Source: an uncultured Microbacterium sp.
GTDB lineage: Bacteria; Actinomycetota; Actinomycetes; Actinomycetales; Microbacteriaceae
NCBI GenBank assembly: GCA_937988695.1
Contig: CALKHM010000003.1
Coordinates: 1 to 19,800, forward strand
Length of the DNA: 19,800 nt
Direction: 5' to 3'
Part shown: in pieces, positions 12,569 through 19,800 of the stretch
How positions within the stretch are numbered: position 1 is the first letter of the stretch
Layout of the letters: each line of letters begins with the position of its first letter
Program-made: the position numbers and the translations under genes
The notes under the pieces: generated by a model
What the model was told of the DNA's origin: nothing
Seen by the model: only the letters and a program-made list of their open reading frames with translations
Databases searched by the model: none

Positions 12569-13567
12569 CTACAGCCAGCGCTTCTTCTTGAAGATCGCGT
12601 ACAGGGTTCCGGCGAAGCCCAGCATGAGGGCCAGCGCCGCCGGGTACCCCCACGTCCAGTCCAGTTCGGGCATGTGCGTGAAGTTCATGCCGTAGACGGT
12701 GCCCACGAGCGTCGGCGCGAAGATGATGGCCGCCCACGACGAGATCTTCTTGATCTCGTCGTTCTGACGAAGGGACGCCTCGGTCTGGCGCCGTGCGACC
12801 AGTGCCGAATGCACCGTCAACGCCTTGTCCAGGAGCGAACGGAACTCGGCGACCCGTTCGCCGATGCGGATCACGTGGTCGAGCACGTCGCGCAGCGACC
12901 GCTGCACCTCGACGTCGACGCTGTACTTGTCGTATCCGCGGCGCAACCACTCCAGCATCCCCACCAGCGGCTTGACGGCGCGCTGGAAGTCGCCCACCTC
13001 ACGGGACAGGTCGTAGATGCGGCGGGAGAGCGCGTCGTCGTCGCTGTCGCCGAACAGCTGCTGCTCGATCTCGTCGATGTCGTTCTCCAGCCCCCGCACG
13101 ATCGGCTCGTACTCGTCGACCACGCGATCGAGGATCGCGTAGAGGATCGCCTCGGGACCGCGCGCCAGCAGCGGGCTCTGCGACTCCAGGCGGCGACGCA
13201 CCCAGGCAAGGTCCGGCGACTCGGCATGCCGGATCGTCACCACGAAGTCGGGGCCGACGAACAGGTGCAGTTCGCCGAACTCGACGCGCTCGGTGTCGTC
13301 GTCATAGCGCGCCGGGCGCAGCACGACGAACAGCGTGTCGCCGTAGCGCTCGACCTTCGAGCGCTGGTGCCCGCGGAAGGCGTCTTCGACGGCAAGCGGA
13401 TGCAGGGTGAACTCGGCCGCCAGCGAGGCCAGCTCACCCGCCGTCGGCCGATACAGGCCGATCCAGGCGAGCCCGCCGTGGTCGGCGAGAAGCTCGTAGG
13501 TCTCCTCGAGATTCGTCGGGCTGTCGACCCGAAGGCCGGACACGTAGATTCCGTTGTCGATGAGCAT
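12569..13567 (-). CDS. corA: CorA family magnesium/cobalt transporter
   Basis: This encodes a 332-residue subunit of the pentameric CorA channel for Mg2+ (and Co2+/Ni2+) uptake. A cytosolic alpha/beta domain (residues 1-150) is followed by the long stalk helix. Then come two transmembrane helices with the invariant YGMNF motif (Gly-Met-Asn at 293-295) at the end of the first, and a basic C-terminus FKKKRWL. All family hallmarks are intact. The ATG at 13567 has AAGGAG 5 nt upstream. A TTG at 13603 would add 12 residues without support. An 18-codon ORF with a very strong ribosome site lies upstream in the same frame, separated by one TGA, and a 10-bp stem touches the corA ribosome site. Confidence 0.94.
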   Translation of the reverse strand: MLIDNGIYVSGLRVDSPTNLEETYELLADHGGLAWIGLYRPTAGELASLAAEFTLHPLAVEDAFRGHQRSKVERYGDTLFVVLRPARYDDDTERVEFGELHLFVGPDFVVTIRHAESPDLAWVRRRLESQSPLLARGPEAILYAILDRVVDEYEPIVRGLENDIDEIEQQLFGDSDDDALSRRIYDLSREVGDFQRAVKPLVGMLEWLRRGYDKYSVDVEVQRSLRDVLDHVIRIGERVAEFRSLLDKALTVHSALVARRQTEASLRQNDEIKKISSWAAIIFAPTLVGTVYGMNFTHMPELDWTWGYPAALALMLGFAGTLYAIFKKKRWL

Positions 13568-13577
13568 GCGCGCTCCT

Positions 13578-13661
13578 TGCGTCGGCGCGCACCAGGCACG
13601 CAACGAACTGGGGGGCTGGGGCGAGCGCCACGGCAGCGCCGGACCGCAACCCGCCGACGCA
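13578..13661 (-). promoter_or_regulatory. Long-range stem in the corA 5' region
   Basis: On the minus strand TGCGTCGGCG (13661-13652), 2 nt after the stop of the small upstream ORF, pairs perfectly with CGCCGACGCA (13587-13578). The last base of that arm is also the first A of the corA AAGGAG ribosome site. The 64 nt between the arms is very GC-rich. Ribosomes on the small ORF would cover the left arm. Confidence 0.45.
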
Positions 13662-13663
13662 GG

Positions 13664-13720
13664 TCAGCGTGAGACAACGCGGAAGAGGCTGCCGACGGCG
13701 CTACGACTATGATCGGCCAT
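13664..13720 (-). CDS. Possible 18-residue leader peptide upstream of corA
   Basis: This small ORF encodes MADHSRSAVGSLFRVVSR. Its ATG is preceded, after 5 nt, by GGAAGGAGGTGA (13737-13726), whose 10-nt core AAGGAGGTGA is fully complementary to the 16S rRNA 3' end. That is far stronger than any other ribosome site in the window. The peptide has no recognised family. Its position, ending 96 nt before corA, fits a leader peptide controlling corA, as known for corL in Salmonella. It is in the same frame as corA with only its own TGA between. A decayed N-terminal extension of corA is therefore an alternative. Confidence 0.5.
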   Translation of the reverse strand: MADHSRSAVGSLFRVVSR

Positions 13721-13769
13721 CGCCGTCACCTCCTTCCGCTACGGGGCCCGAGTGCGGACCCGACGGGCA

Positions 13770-13775
13770 AGTCTA
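13770..13775 (-). promoter_or_regulatory. Putative -10 hexamer for the leader ORF and corA
   Basis: TAGACT on the minus strand would start a transcript near 13763, about 43 nt before the leader ATG. The -35 region is GC-rich and not convincing. Confidence 0.3.
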
Positions 13776-13807
13776 CCCGGTCCGGCGCCTCGCCCGTCCC
13801 CGGCCCG

Positions 13808-14110
13808 TCACTCCGGCGAACGGCGGCCGGTCTCCTGCTCCCAGTACTCGAGCTGCTGGGTCAGTGCCTTGGCGAGCTCGAACACCTGCTCGGGAGGGAT
13901 CCGGATGCGACTGACCACCCGCGCAGGCACGACGGCCACGCGCGCGCCGGTGTCTTCGTCGGTCTCCTCGCGAGGCGGCTGCGCGAGCGTGACGAAGTCC
14001 ATGACGAAGACCGTCGGCGTGTGCCACACGTTCGCGAAGTCGGCGTAGTTTCCGGGGATGATCTCGGGCGGCAGGTCGATCTCGAACTGCTGAGGCAGGT
14101 CCTCGCTCAT
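13808..14110 (-). CDS. DUF3467 family protein
   Basis: This encodes a 100-residue acidic protein with the DUF3467 pattern: FEIDLPPEIIPGNYADFANVWHTPTVFVMDFVTLAQ (residues 9-44), then VVPARVVSRIRIPPEQVFELAKALTQQLEYWEQ. The family is widespread but has no established function. No signal peptide or membrane segment is seen, so it is probably cytoplasmic. The ATG at 14110 has a TAGACT hexamer 6 nt upstream, suggesting a leaderless transcript. It lies 54 bp downstream of the large nuclease-helicase gene on the same strand. Separate transcription is likely because of its own promoter, so the adjacency says little about its job. Confidence 0.88.
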   Translation of the reverse strand: MSEDLPQQFEIDLPPEIIPGNYADFANVWHTPTVFVMDFVTLAQPPREETDEDTGARVAVVPARVVSRIRIPPEQVFELAKALTQQLEYWEQETGRRSPE

Positions 14111-14116
14111 GCGCAG

Positions 14117-14122
14117 AGTCTA
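14117..14122 (-). promoter_or_regulatory. Putative -10 hexamer of the DUF3467 gene
   Basis: TAGACT on the minus strand lies 6 nt before the ATG at 14110, with no Shine-Dalgarno sequence between. Confidence 0.45.
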
Positions 14123-14164
14123 CGTGGACGCCTCGTCGCGGCATCCGCACATGTCGACCGTGGC

Positions 14165-17100
14165 CTACCGCACCCCGACCAGGCGCGCGAAGGCGCTCAA
14201 CCGCGCCACGCCGTCGGGCGTGCGCGGCAGATCGTCGAGCAGGCCCGGCGCGTACAACAGATACGCCGCGACCTTCGCGCGCGAGATCGCGACGTTGAGC
14301 CGGTTCTGCAGCAACAGGAACTCCAGTCCGCGCGGCGCGTCCTTTCCGCTCGATGCCGCCAGCGAGACGATCGAGACTGCCGCCTCCTGCCCCTGGAACC
14401 TGTCCACCGTCCCCACCGGCACATCGTGGTACCCGGCATCCGCCAGCGCGCGCTCGACCATCACCTGTTGCGCGTTGTAGGGCGTGACCACGATGATGTC
14501 CGTCTGCGCGAGCGGCCGGGGCCGATCCGCCACGTCGTCCACGACGTCTGTCCACGGCCGCCCGAGCAGGTCGCGCACGATGCGAACGACCTCGGCCGCC
14601 TCCTGTGGCGACTGCGTCGCATTCCCCCGATGCCGCACGGCCACCGGGTGCATCCCCGGCTCGATCCCCCCGAGCGTGCGCAGCGCCGCGCACGAACGCG
14701 AGGCGAGCTCGCCGTCGTACGACAGCCGCGACACGGGCGCCGCGACATCCGGGTGCATCCGCCAGGTGCGGTCGAGGAAGAACCCGTACTCGGGCGACAG
14801 CACCGCGGTGTCGTCCATGACCCAGCCCAGGGCCGACGCATCCACCGGCTCGGGGTGGATCCCCTGGCTCACCTGCGGCAGCTGCTGGGGGTCGCCGAGC
14901 AGCAGCAGGCGCGGGGAGGCCACGGCCACGGCGATCGTCGAGGCGAGGGAGAACTGCCCGGCTTCGTCGATCACCAGCAGATCGAGCGATCCGCGCGGCA
15001 CCCGGCTCGGATGGCTGAAGTCCCACGCCGTCCCGCCGATGGCGAAGCCCGTGTCGGCGTGCTCGCTCGCGAACGCGGCAAGGCCGTTCTTCGGGAAGGC
15101 GGTGAACGAGACGTCACCGTCGACGCCGGCCTTACGCGCCTTGCCGACCTGCGTCGACGGCACACCGGCGGCCACCACCCGGTCGAGCATGTGCTCGACG
15201 ACGGCGTGCGATTGCGCGACGACGCCGACCTTCCATCCGTGTTCACCCACGAGGCGGGCGATCACGTGCGATCCGACGTACGTCTTGCCTGTGCCGGGTG
15301 GACCTTGCACGGCCAGGTAGCTGTCATCGAGGTCGCGCAGCGCCTGCACGATCGCGGGCACCGGCTGGGCAGCGCGCCCGTCGAGGGCGCCGGTGCGCAA
15401 TCGTGGCGGTCGCCGGCGCAGGATGTCGGTGGCCGGCCCGGCTGGAAGCTCGGGCGCCGCGGCGGTCACCGCGTCGGCCCACTCCTCGATCGCCGTCTGC
15501 TGGTTGCCCGCCCGCGGCGGCGCGGCGGGAGTCAACGCGACCGGCAGCTCCTGCCAGGTCTGACCGTCGACAGCGCTCTCGGCCACGATCGCGCCGTCGT
15601 CGAGCACCTCGATCACCTCGACCTCGCGGGCGACATGCACCCATCGCGGCATCGTGCGCGCCGCGAACGGCGCCGGGAGCTCATACAGCGCGAACGGCCG
15701 GCTCCCCTCGGTCAGGCGGGTGCCCGGCGCGAGCTCGCCACGCAGCCGGACCGTGCGGCGTACCGAGCGCGGCCCGGGATGCCACTGCTCGACAGTGCCG
15801 CTCCGGGATGCGTCGACCACGACGACGTCGCGAGTGTCCTCCCATACCGACACCGGCTCGCGCAGCCGCAGAAAGTGCGTCGCCCAGAACGACTTGGACT
15901 CGCGCGGGTAGTAGTCGATCGCCGCGGCGCCCAGCCGCAGCGCCTCGACATCCGCCTCCGGCGCGCCGGCGCGCTCGGCGCTCGCCGCCAGACGACGCAG
16001 CTCCTCGGCCTGCGGTGCCGGGGTATAGGCGATCTCGACCGACTCGATGTCGATCGAAGGGACCAGCCCGGCCTCGCGCGCTCGCTCGACGAGCCAGTCG
16101 CGCAGGCGCCGCGTGGACACGCAGTCGTAGCGGTTGTAGTCGGCCAGATCGTCGAGCACCGCCTGGGCGGCGGCATCCTCGCCGGCATCGCGCAGCGCGC
16201 GGGCCTGGACGTACTTCACGATCGAGTCGTCGCCCCGTTGCACATCGCTCGTGCGCACCTCGTGCCCCATGTACAGCGGCTCGAGCTTCTTGATCGAGTA
16301 CGACCGCGAGCCCACCCGCAGCGCCCGACGCACGATCGGATACAGATCCACGAAGACCCCGTCGCGCAGCAGGCCGTCGACATCGGCCTCACGCACACCG
16401 TACCGGGCCGCCATCGCCAGCAGATGGGTCGGCTCATACGGCGCGTAGTGGTAGATGTGCATGCCGGGATACTGCCGCCGCAGCTGCGCGACGATGTCGA
16501 GGAACCGCTCCAGCGCCGCCTTCTCCTCGGCGAAGCCATGCGCCCACAACGCCGTGTACTGCTCGCGCAGATCGACCCAGCCGAACAGGTAGTCGATCCC
16601 CCAGTCGTGCCCGTCGCCCTCGGTGTAGAGGGGGTCGCCCTCGAAATCGAAGAACAGATCGCCGCGGTCGGGACGCGGAAGCGCGCCCAGCGCCTTCGGG
16701 AAGACGACCTCGTAGGTCGGCACGGGGGGTTCCGGCGGCTCGGGCGCGGGCGTTTCGACTCGCTGCGCTCGCTCAACGACCGAGGACTGCACTCGCTCAA
16801 CGACCGAGGACTGCGCGGGTTCGACGGCCGGGGTCGGAGCTCGCACGGCGGTGGGCTCTGGAACGCCGGCAGGGCTGGCCAGCTGCAGCCGCGCCTGAGT
16901 TCGCAGGCTGCCGAATGTCTCCGCGCTCATCCGCTCGGGCGGTGCGGCCGCGGCCGCCAGGTCGTCGATGGTCCGGATGCCGGCGGCGCGCAGGCGCTCG
17001 CGTTGCACGGGCCGCATCCCGGCCACCAGCAGCAGATCACGGTGCGCCACGACTTCCTGCTCGCAGGTCGCGCACCGGCCGCATGCCACGACGCCGAGCT

Positions 17101-17770
17101 CACCGCGGTCATCGCCCCACACGATCGCCGGGTGCTCGAGGCCCAGGTCCAGCCGGCGGTCGGCGACCAGGGCGCGCACCCGTTCCCGGCGCAGCCGGAA
17201 CACCGGCATGAGGTCGTCGACCCGATGCGTACTGACCGTGCCGTCGCCGAGCAGCAGATCGACGCTCGCTGCGCGGGGCGTCTCGAGCCGGTCGAGCTGA
17301 TCGGCGTATGCCGCCAGCTGCATGAGCGCGGTCACGCGCGCATGCCGGGCGAGCTTGGAGTCCTGCACGATCCAGCGCCCGTCATCGCCACGCAGCAGGA
17401 AGTCGGCGAAGCCCACGAACTCCGGAGTGGAGAACGCGGCCTGGTATACCACGCTCACGCGGGGATCGCTCAGTGCCGCACGCGTGGCGGCAGCGGCATC
17501 CGCCAACGCGTCGTCGTCGGACGACCGCGTCTCCGGGATCTCCACGACTGCGTCGCCATACCTCGCACGGTATGCGTCGAGCACACGACGCTCATGCGCG
17601 ATGCCGAGGCGTCCCGCCCGCTCGAGCGTCGCGTCTTCGGGATCGTCGACGGCCGGCACACGGCCGACCTTCGCGTCGATCGCGCGCAGCCAGGCGAACT
17701 CGCACTCGGCTGCCGCCTTCACGTCGCTGGCGCTCCAGACGATGCGGCCGTCGTGCTCGATATATCGCAT
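14165..17770 (-). CDS. TM0106-type RecB-like nuclease / DEDD exonuclease / SF1 helicase
   Basis: This encodes a 1201-residue multidomain DNA/RNA-processing enzyme of unknown biological role. Residues 1-210 form a RecB/Cas4-like PD-(D/E)xK nuclease (GFADFLL, then VQDSKLARHA near 135 and QLAAYA). A CGRCATC cysteine cluster near 229-235 could bind metal or an Fe-S cluster with a further cysteine. A helix-hairpin-helix-like segment follows (RLRAAGIRTIDDLA). After a variable linker, residues near 373 begin a DEDD 3'-5' exonuclease (FFDFEGDP through DYNRYDCVSTRRLRDWL). The C-terminal half is an SF1 Upf1-like helicase: GPPGTGKT at 823-830, LLVIDEAGQF near 930, LLLGDPQQLPQ, TVDRFQGQEA and VAISRAK. 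The start is ATG at 17770 behind AAGGGGAG. The linker (about 318-340) is partly encoded by a dispersed repeat. Confidence 0.9.
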   Translation of the reverse strand: MRYIEHDGRIVWSASDVKAAAECEFAWLRAIDAKVGRVPAVDDPEDATLERAGRLGIAHERRVLDAYRARYGDAVVEIPETRSSDDDALADAAAATRAALSDPRVSVVYQAAFSTPEFVGFADFLLRGDDGRWIVQDSKLARHARVTALMQLAAYADQLDRLETPRAASVDLLLGDGTVSTHRVDDLMPVFRLRRERVRALVADRRLDLGLEHPAIVWGDDRGELGVVACGRCATCEQEVVAHRDLLLVAGMRPVQRERLRAAGIRTIDDLAAAAAPPERMSAETFGSLRTQARLQLASPAGVPEPTAVRAPTPAVEPAQSSVVERVQSSVVERAQRVETPAPEPPEPPVPTYEVVFPKALGALPRPDRGDLFFDFEGDPLYTEGDGHDWGIDYLFGWVDLREQYTALWAHGFAEEKAALERFLDIVAQLRRQYPGMHIYHYAPYEPTHLLAMAARYGVREADVDGLLRDGVFVDLYPIVRRALRVGSRSYSIKKLEPLYMGHEVRTSDVQRGDDSIVKYVQARALRDAGEDAAAQAVLDDLADYNRYDCVSTRRLRDWLVERAREAGLVPSIDIESVEIAYTPAPQAEELRRLAASAERAGAPEADVEALRLGAAAIDYYPRESKSFWATHFLRLREPVSVWEDTRDVVVVDASRSGTVEQWHPGPRSVRRTVRLRGELAPGTRLTEGSRPFALYELPAPFAARTMPRWVHVAREVEVIEVLDDGAIVAESAVDGQTWQELPVALTPAAPPRAGNQQTAIEEWADAVTAAAPELPAGPATDILRRRPPRLRTGALDGRAAQPVPAIVQALRDLDDSYLAVQGPPGTGKTYVGSHVIARLVGEHGWKVGVVAQSHAVVEHMLDRVVAAGVPSTQVGKARKAGVDGDVSFTAFPKNGLAAFASEHADTGFAIGGTAWDFSHPSRVPRGSLDLLVIDEAGQFSLASTIAVAVASPRLLLLGDPQQLPQVSQGIHPEPVDASALGWVMDDTAVLSPEYGFFLDRTWRMHPDVAAPVSRLSYDGELASRSCAALRTLGGIEPGMHPVAVRHRGNATQSPQEAAEVVRIVRDLLGRPWTDVVDDVADRPRPLAQTDIIVVTPYNAQQVMVERALADAGYHDVPVGTVDRFQGQEAAVSIVSLAASSGKDAPRGLEFLLLQNRLNVAISRAKVAAYLLYAPGLLDDLPRTPDGVARLSAFARLVGVR
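16751..16816. repeat. Dispersed repeat inside the helicase gene
   Basis: Two copies of the element seen at 11301-11430 lie here (16751-16782 and 16783-16806, the second with one change), followed by a truncated start of a third. Read in the gene's frame they encode tandem QSSVVER(V/A) units in the linker between the nuclease and exonuclease domains. The frame is kept. Confidence 0.85.
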
Positions 17771-17868
17771 GGCTCCCCTTCTTCATCGACACTAGCCGGG
17801 GCATCCGACACGGCGGCTGCGGCGCCGAGGGAAGTGCGGCGCCGGCCGCAGGTGCCAGACTGAGACGC

Positions 17869-19800
17869 ATGAGCCTGCCCTTCGCCAGCGCCTACCGGCA
17901 CGGGTTCGCGCGCATTGCCGCCTGCACGATCCCCGTCGCCCTGGCCGACCCGCAGACCAACGCCGACGCGGTCCTGGCAGCCGCACGAGAATGCGATGCC
18001 GACGGGGTCGCGGTGGCCGTGTTCCCGGAATTGTGCCTGACCGGCTATTCGATCGAGGACCAGCTCATGCAGGATGCCGTCCTGGATGCCGCCGTGGCGG
18101 CGCTCGAGCGCCTCGTCGCGGCATCCGCGGAGCTGTTGCCGATCCTTGTGGTCGGCGTACCGCTGCAGCACCGCAACCGGCTGTACAACTGCGCGGTCGT
18201 CATCCACCGCGGGGAGATCCTCGGGGTGGCGCCCAAGGCGCACCTTCCCAACTACCGGGAGTTCTACGAACGTCGGTGGTTCGCCGCCGGCGAGCCCTGG
18301 TCGGGTGAGCCCATCCGCATCGGCGAGCGCGACGTCGCCTTCGGCACCGACCTGCTCTTCGACGTGCGCGACGTGCCGGGCCTCGTTCTGCATGCGGAGG
18401 TGTGCGAGGACCTGTGGGTCCCGGTGCCGCCGTCGTCACGGGCCGCCCTGGCCGGCGCGACCGTGCTCGTGAACCTCTCCGGCAGCCCCATCACGATCGC
18501 CCGCGCCGACGACCGCGCGACGCTGTGCCGCTCGCAGTCGCTGCGCTGCCTGGCCGCATACGCGTATGCCGCGGCGGGCGTCGGTGAGTCCACGAACGAC
18601 GTGTCATGGGACGGCCAGACGATGATCTTCGAGGGCGGCGACCTGCTCGCCTCCACCGAGCGCTTCCCCGACGGTCCGCGCCGATCGGTCGCCGACGTCG
18701 ACCTCGACCGGCTGCGCCAAGACCGGATTCGACAAGGCACCTTCGACGACAACAGGCTCGGCGCCGGAGCCGGCGACCCCGTGACCATCGAGGTGTACCT
18801 CGATCCTCCGACCGACGACATCGGCCTGCGGCGCACGGTGGACCGCTTCCCGTTCGTCCCCGACGACCCCGAACGGCTCGCGCAGGACTGCTATGAGGCG
18901 TTCCACATCCAGGTCTCCGGTCTCATCCAGCGCATGGCTGCCATCGGCCGCCCCAAGCCCGTCCTGGGAGTCAGCGGCGGCCTGGACTCCACGCACGCTC
19001 TCCTGGTGATCGCGCGCGCGATGGACCGGATGGACCGGCCGCGCAGCGACATCCTGACCTTCACGATGCCGGGATTCGCCACCAGCGACCACACCCGCTC
19101 GAACGCGATCGCCCTGGCTGAGGCGATCGGCGCGACCATCGAGACCATCGACATCCGGCCGGCAGCACAGGAGCTGCTCAGCAGGATCGGGCATCCCTTC
19201 GCCGCGGGCGAACCCGTGCACGACGTCACGTTCGAGAACGTGCAGGCGGGGCTGCGCACCGACTACCTGTTCCGGCTGGCCAACCAGCGCGGCGGCTTCG
19301 TGGTGGGCACCTCCGACCTGTCGGAGGTGGCCCTGGGCTGGTCGACGTACGGCGTGGGCGACCAGATGAGCCACTACGCCGTGAACGCCGGCGTGCCCAA
19401 GACCCTCATCCAGCATCTCATCCGCTGGGTCATCGCCACCGGGGCCGACGAGGGATGGGTGGATGCCGCGGCCGCTCATGTGCTGCAGTCGGTGCTGGAC
19501 ACGGAGATCAGCCCCGAACTGGTGCCGGCCGGGCAGGACGGACGGATGCAGAGCACCGAGGACCGGATCGGCCCGTATGCGCTGCACGACTTCGCGCTGT
19601 TCCACACGCTGCGCTATGGCGCGCGCCCCTCGAAGATCGCGTTCCTGGCCCAGCACGCCTGGCAGGACGCGGATGCCGGGGCATGGCCGCCGGGCTTTCC
19701 TCCTGAGGACCGCTACGCCTACGACCTGCCTACCATCGCGACCTGGCTGCAGGTGTTCCTGCAGCGGTTCTTCGGCTTCGCGCAGTTCAAGCGCACCGCC
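17869..19800 (+). CDS. nadE: Glutamine-dependent NAD+ synthetase (3' end outside window)
   Basis: This cytoplasmic enzyme amidates nicotinic acid adenine dinucleotide to NAD+ using ATP and ammonia from glutamine. The first 644 residues are present, and the frame runs off the window without a stop; the mycobacterial homologue is about 680 residues, so roughly 35 are missing. The N-terminal nitrilase-type glutaminase domain shows the full triad Glu54 (FPELCLTGYS), Lys123 (APKAHLPNYREFYE) and Cys179 (HAEVCEDLW). The C-terminal ATP-pyrophosphatase domain has SGGLDS at 369-374, then GTSDLSEVALGWSTYGVGDQMSHYAVNAGVPKTLI. The ATG at 17869 was chosen at the start of similarity. CAGACT 7 nt upstream is a weaker form of the leaderless -10 pattern. 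It is divergent from the helicase gene. Confidence 0.96.
   Translation, partial: MSLPFASAYRHGFARIAACTIPVALADPQTNADAVLAAARECDADGVAVAVFPELCLTGYSIEDQLMQDAVLDAAVAALERLVAASAELLPILVVGVPLQHRNRLYNCAVVIHRGEILGVAPKAHLPNYREFYERRWFAAGEPWSGEPIRIGERDVAFGTDLLFDVRDVPGLVLHAEVCEDLWVPVPPSSRAALAGATVLVNLSGSPITIARADDRATLCRSQSLRCLAAYAYAAAGVGESTNDVSWDGQTMIFEGGDLLASTERFPDGPRRSVADVDLDRLRQDRIRQGTFDDNRLGAGAGDPVTIEVYLDPPTDDIGLRRTVDRFPFVPDDPERLAQDCYEAFHIQVSGLIQRMAAIGRPKPVLGVSGGLDSTHALLVIARAMDRMDRPRSDILTFTMPGFATSDHTRSNAIALAEAIGATIETIDIRPAAQELLSRIGHPFAAGEPVHDVTFENVQAGLRTDYLFRLANQRGGFVVGTSDLSEVALGWSTYGVGDQMSHYAVNAGVPKTLIQHLIRWVIATGADEGWVDAAAAHVLQSVLDTEISPELVPAGQDGRMQSTEDRIGPYALHDFALFHTLRYGARPSKIAFLAQHAWQDADAGAWPPGFPPEDRYAYDLPTIATWLQVFLQRFFGFAQFKRTA

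Noticed and set aside
13709..17863. A 1384-residue plus-strand open frame opposite the helicase and DUF3467 genes.
   Set aside because: Its residues are Arg/His-rich with no recognisable motif, and the minus strand encodes a full set of nuclease and helicase motifs. It is a high-GC shadow frame.
17771..17868. Two GCGGCGCCG direct repeats between the helicase and nadE genes.
   Set aside because: In DNA this GC-rich a 9-bp repeat of G and C alone is weak evidence for an operator.

Overview
The window is high-GC DNA with the gene content of an actinobacterium, most likely a member of the Microbacteriaceae close to Microbacterium. The placement rests on the archaeal-type aspartyl-tRNA synthetase, an actinobacterial bS22 gene next to a BldC/excisionase-like HTH gene, an F420/LLM-type oxidoreductase, and many starts that look leaderless. 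It is an inference from gene families, because no rRNA is present. I see no tRNA, rRNA, CRISPR array, transposase or prophage gene. The window is mostly chromosomal housekeeping sequence, and its unusual features lie mainly between genes and at gene ends.

Layout. 1-425 (+): 3' end of aspS. 504-1412 (-): a small redox/stress cluster of rhodanese, glutaredoxin-like and Dabb-domain genes. 1514-1884 (-): the 32-residue ribosomal protein bS22 and an HTH protein. 2140-3255 (+): a GT2-GtrA fusion that overlaps, tail to tail, a GT4 glycosyltransferase (3134-4318, -), itself downstream of an ArsR-type repressor (4348-4746, -). 4791-6909 (+): TrkH and TrkA potassium uptake subunits. 6910-7199: a gene-free stretch of palindromes and tandem repeats. 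7200-8024 (-): proC. 8091-11277 (+): alpha/beta hydrolase, CDF metal transporter and LLM-class oxidoreductase, with a 65-nt near-perfect hairpin before the CDF gene. 11301-11430: a five-copy repeat array running into the 3' end of tadA (11419-11883, -). 11922-12554 (+): upp. 12569-13567 (-): corA, behind a possible leader peptide and structured 5' region. 13808-14110 (-): DUF3467 protein. 14165-17770 (-): a 1201-residue nuclease-exonuclease-helicase. 17869-19800 (+): nadE, cut by the window end.

How the genes work together. TrkH and TrkA form one K+ uptake system and are translationally coupled. bS22 and the HTH protein are a conserved actinobacterial pair. tadA (tRNA wobble editing), upp (uracil salvage), proC (proline synthesis) and nadE (NAD synthesis) are independent housekeeping genes.

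Most worth a second look: (1) two unrelated neighbouring proteins, the hydrolase and the CDF transporter, end in nearly the same 15-residue tail although their codons have diverged; (2) corA is preceded by an 18-codon ORF with a near-perfect Shine-Dalgarno sequence, and a 10-bp stem abuts the corA ribosome binding site; (3) the repeat that forms the array at 11.3 kb also lies in frame inside the helicase gene; (4) two intergenic palindromes 2.3 kb apart have related ends; (5) a TANNNT hexamer sits 6-7 nt upstream of eight start codons.
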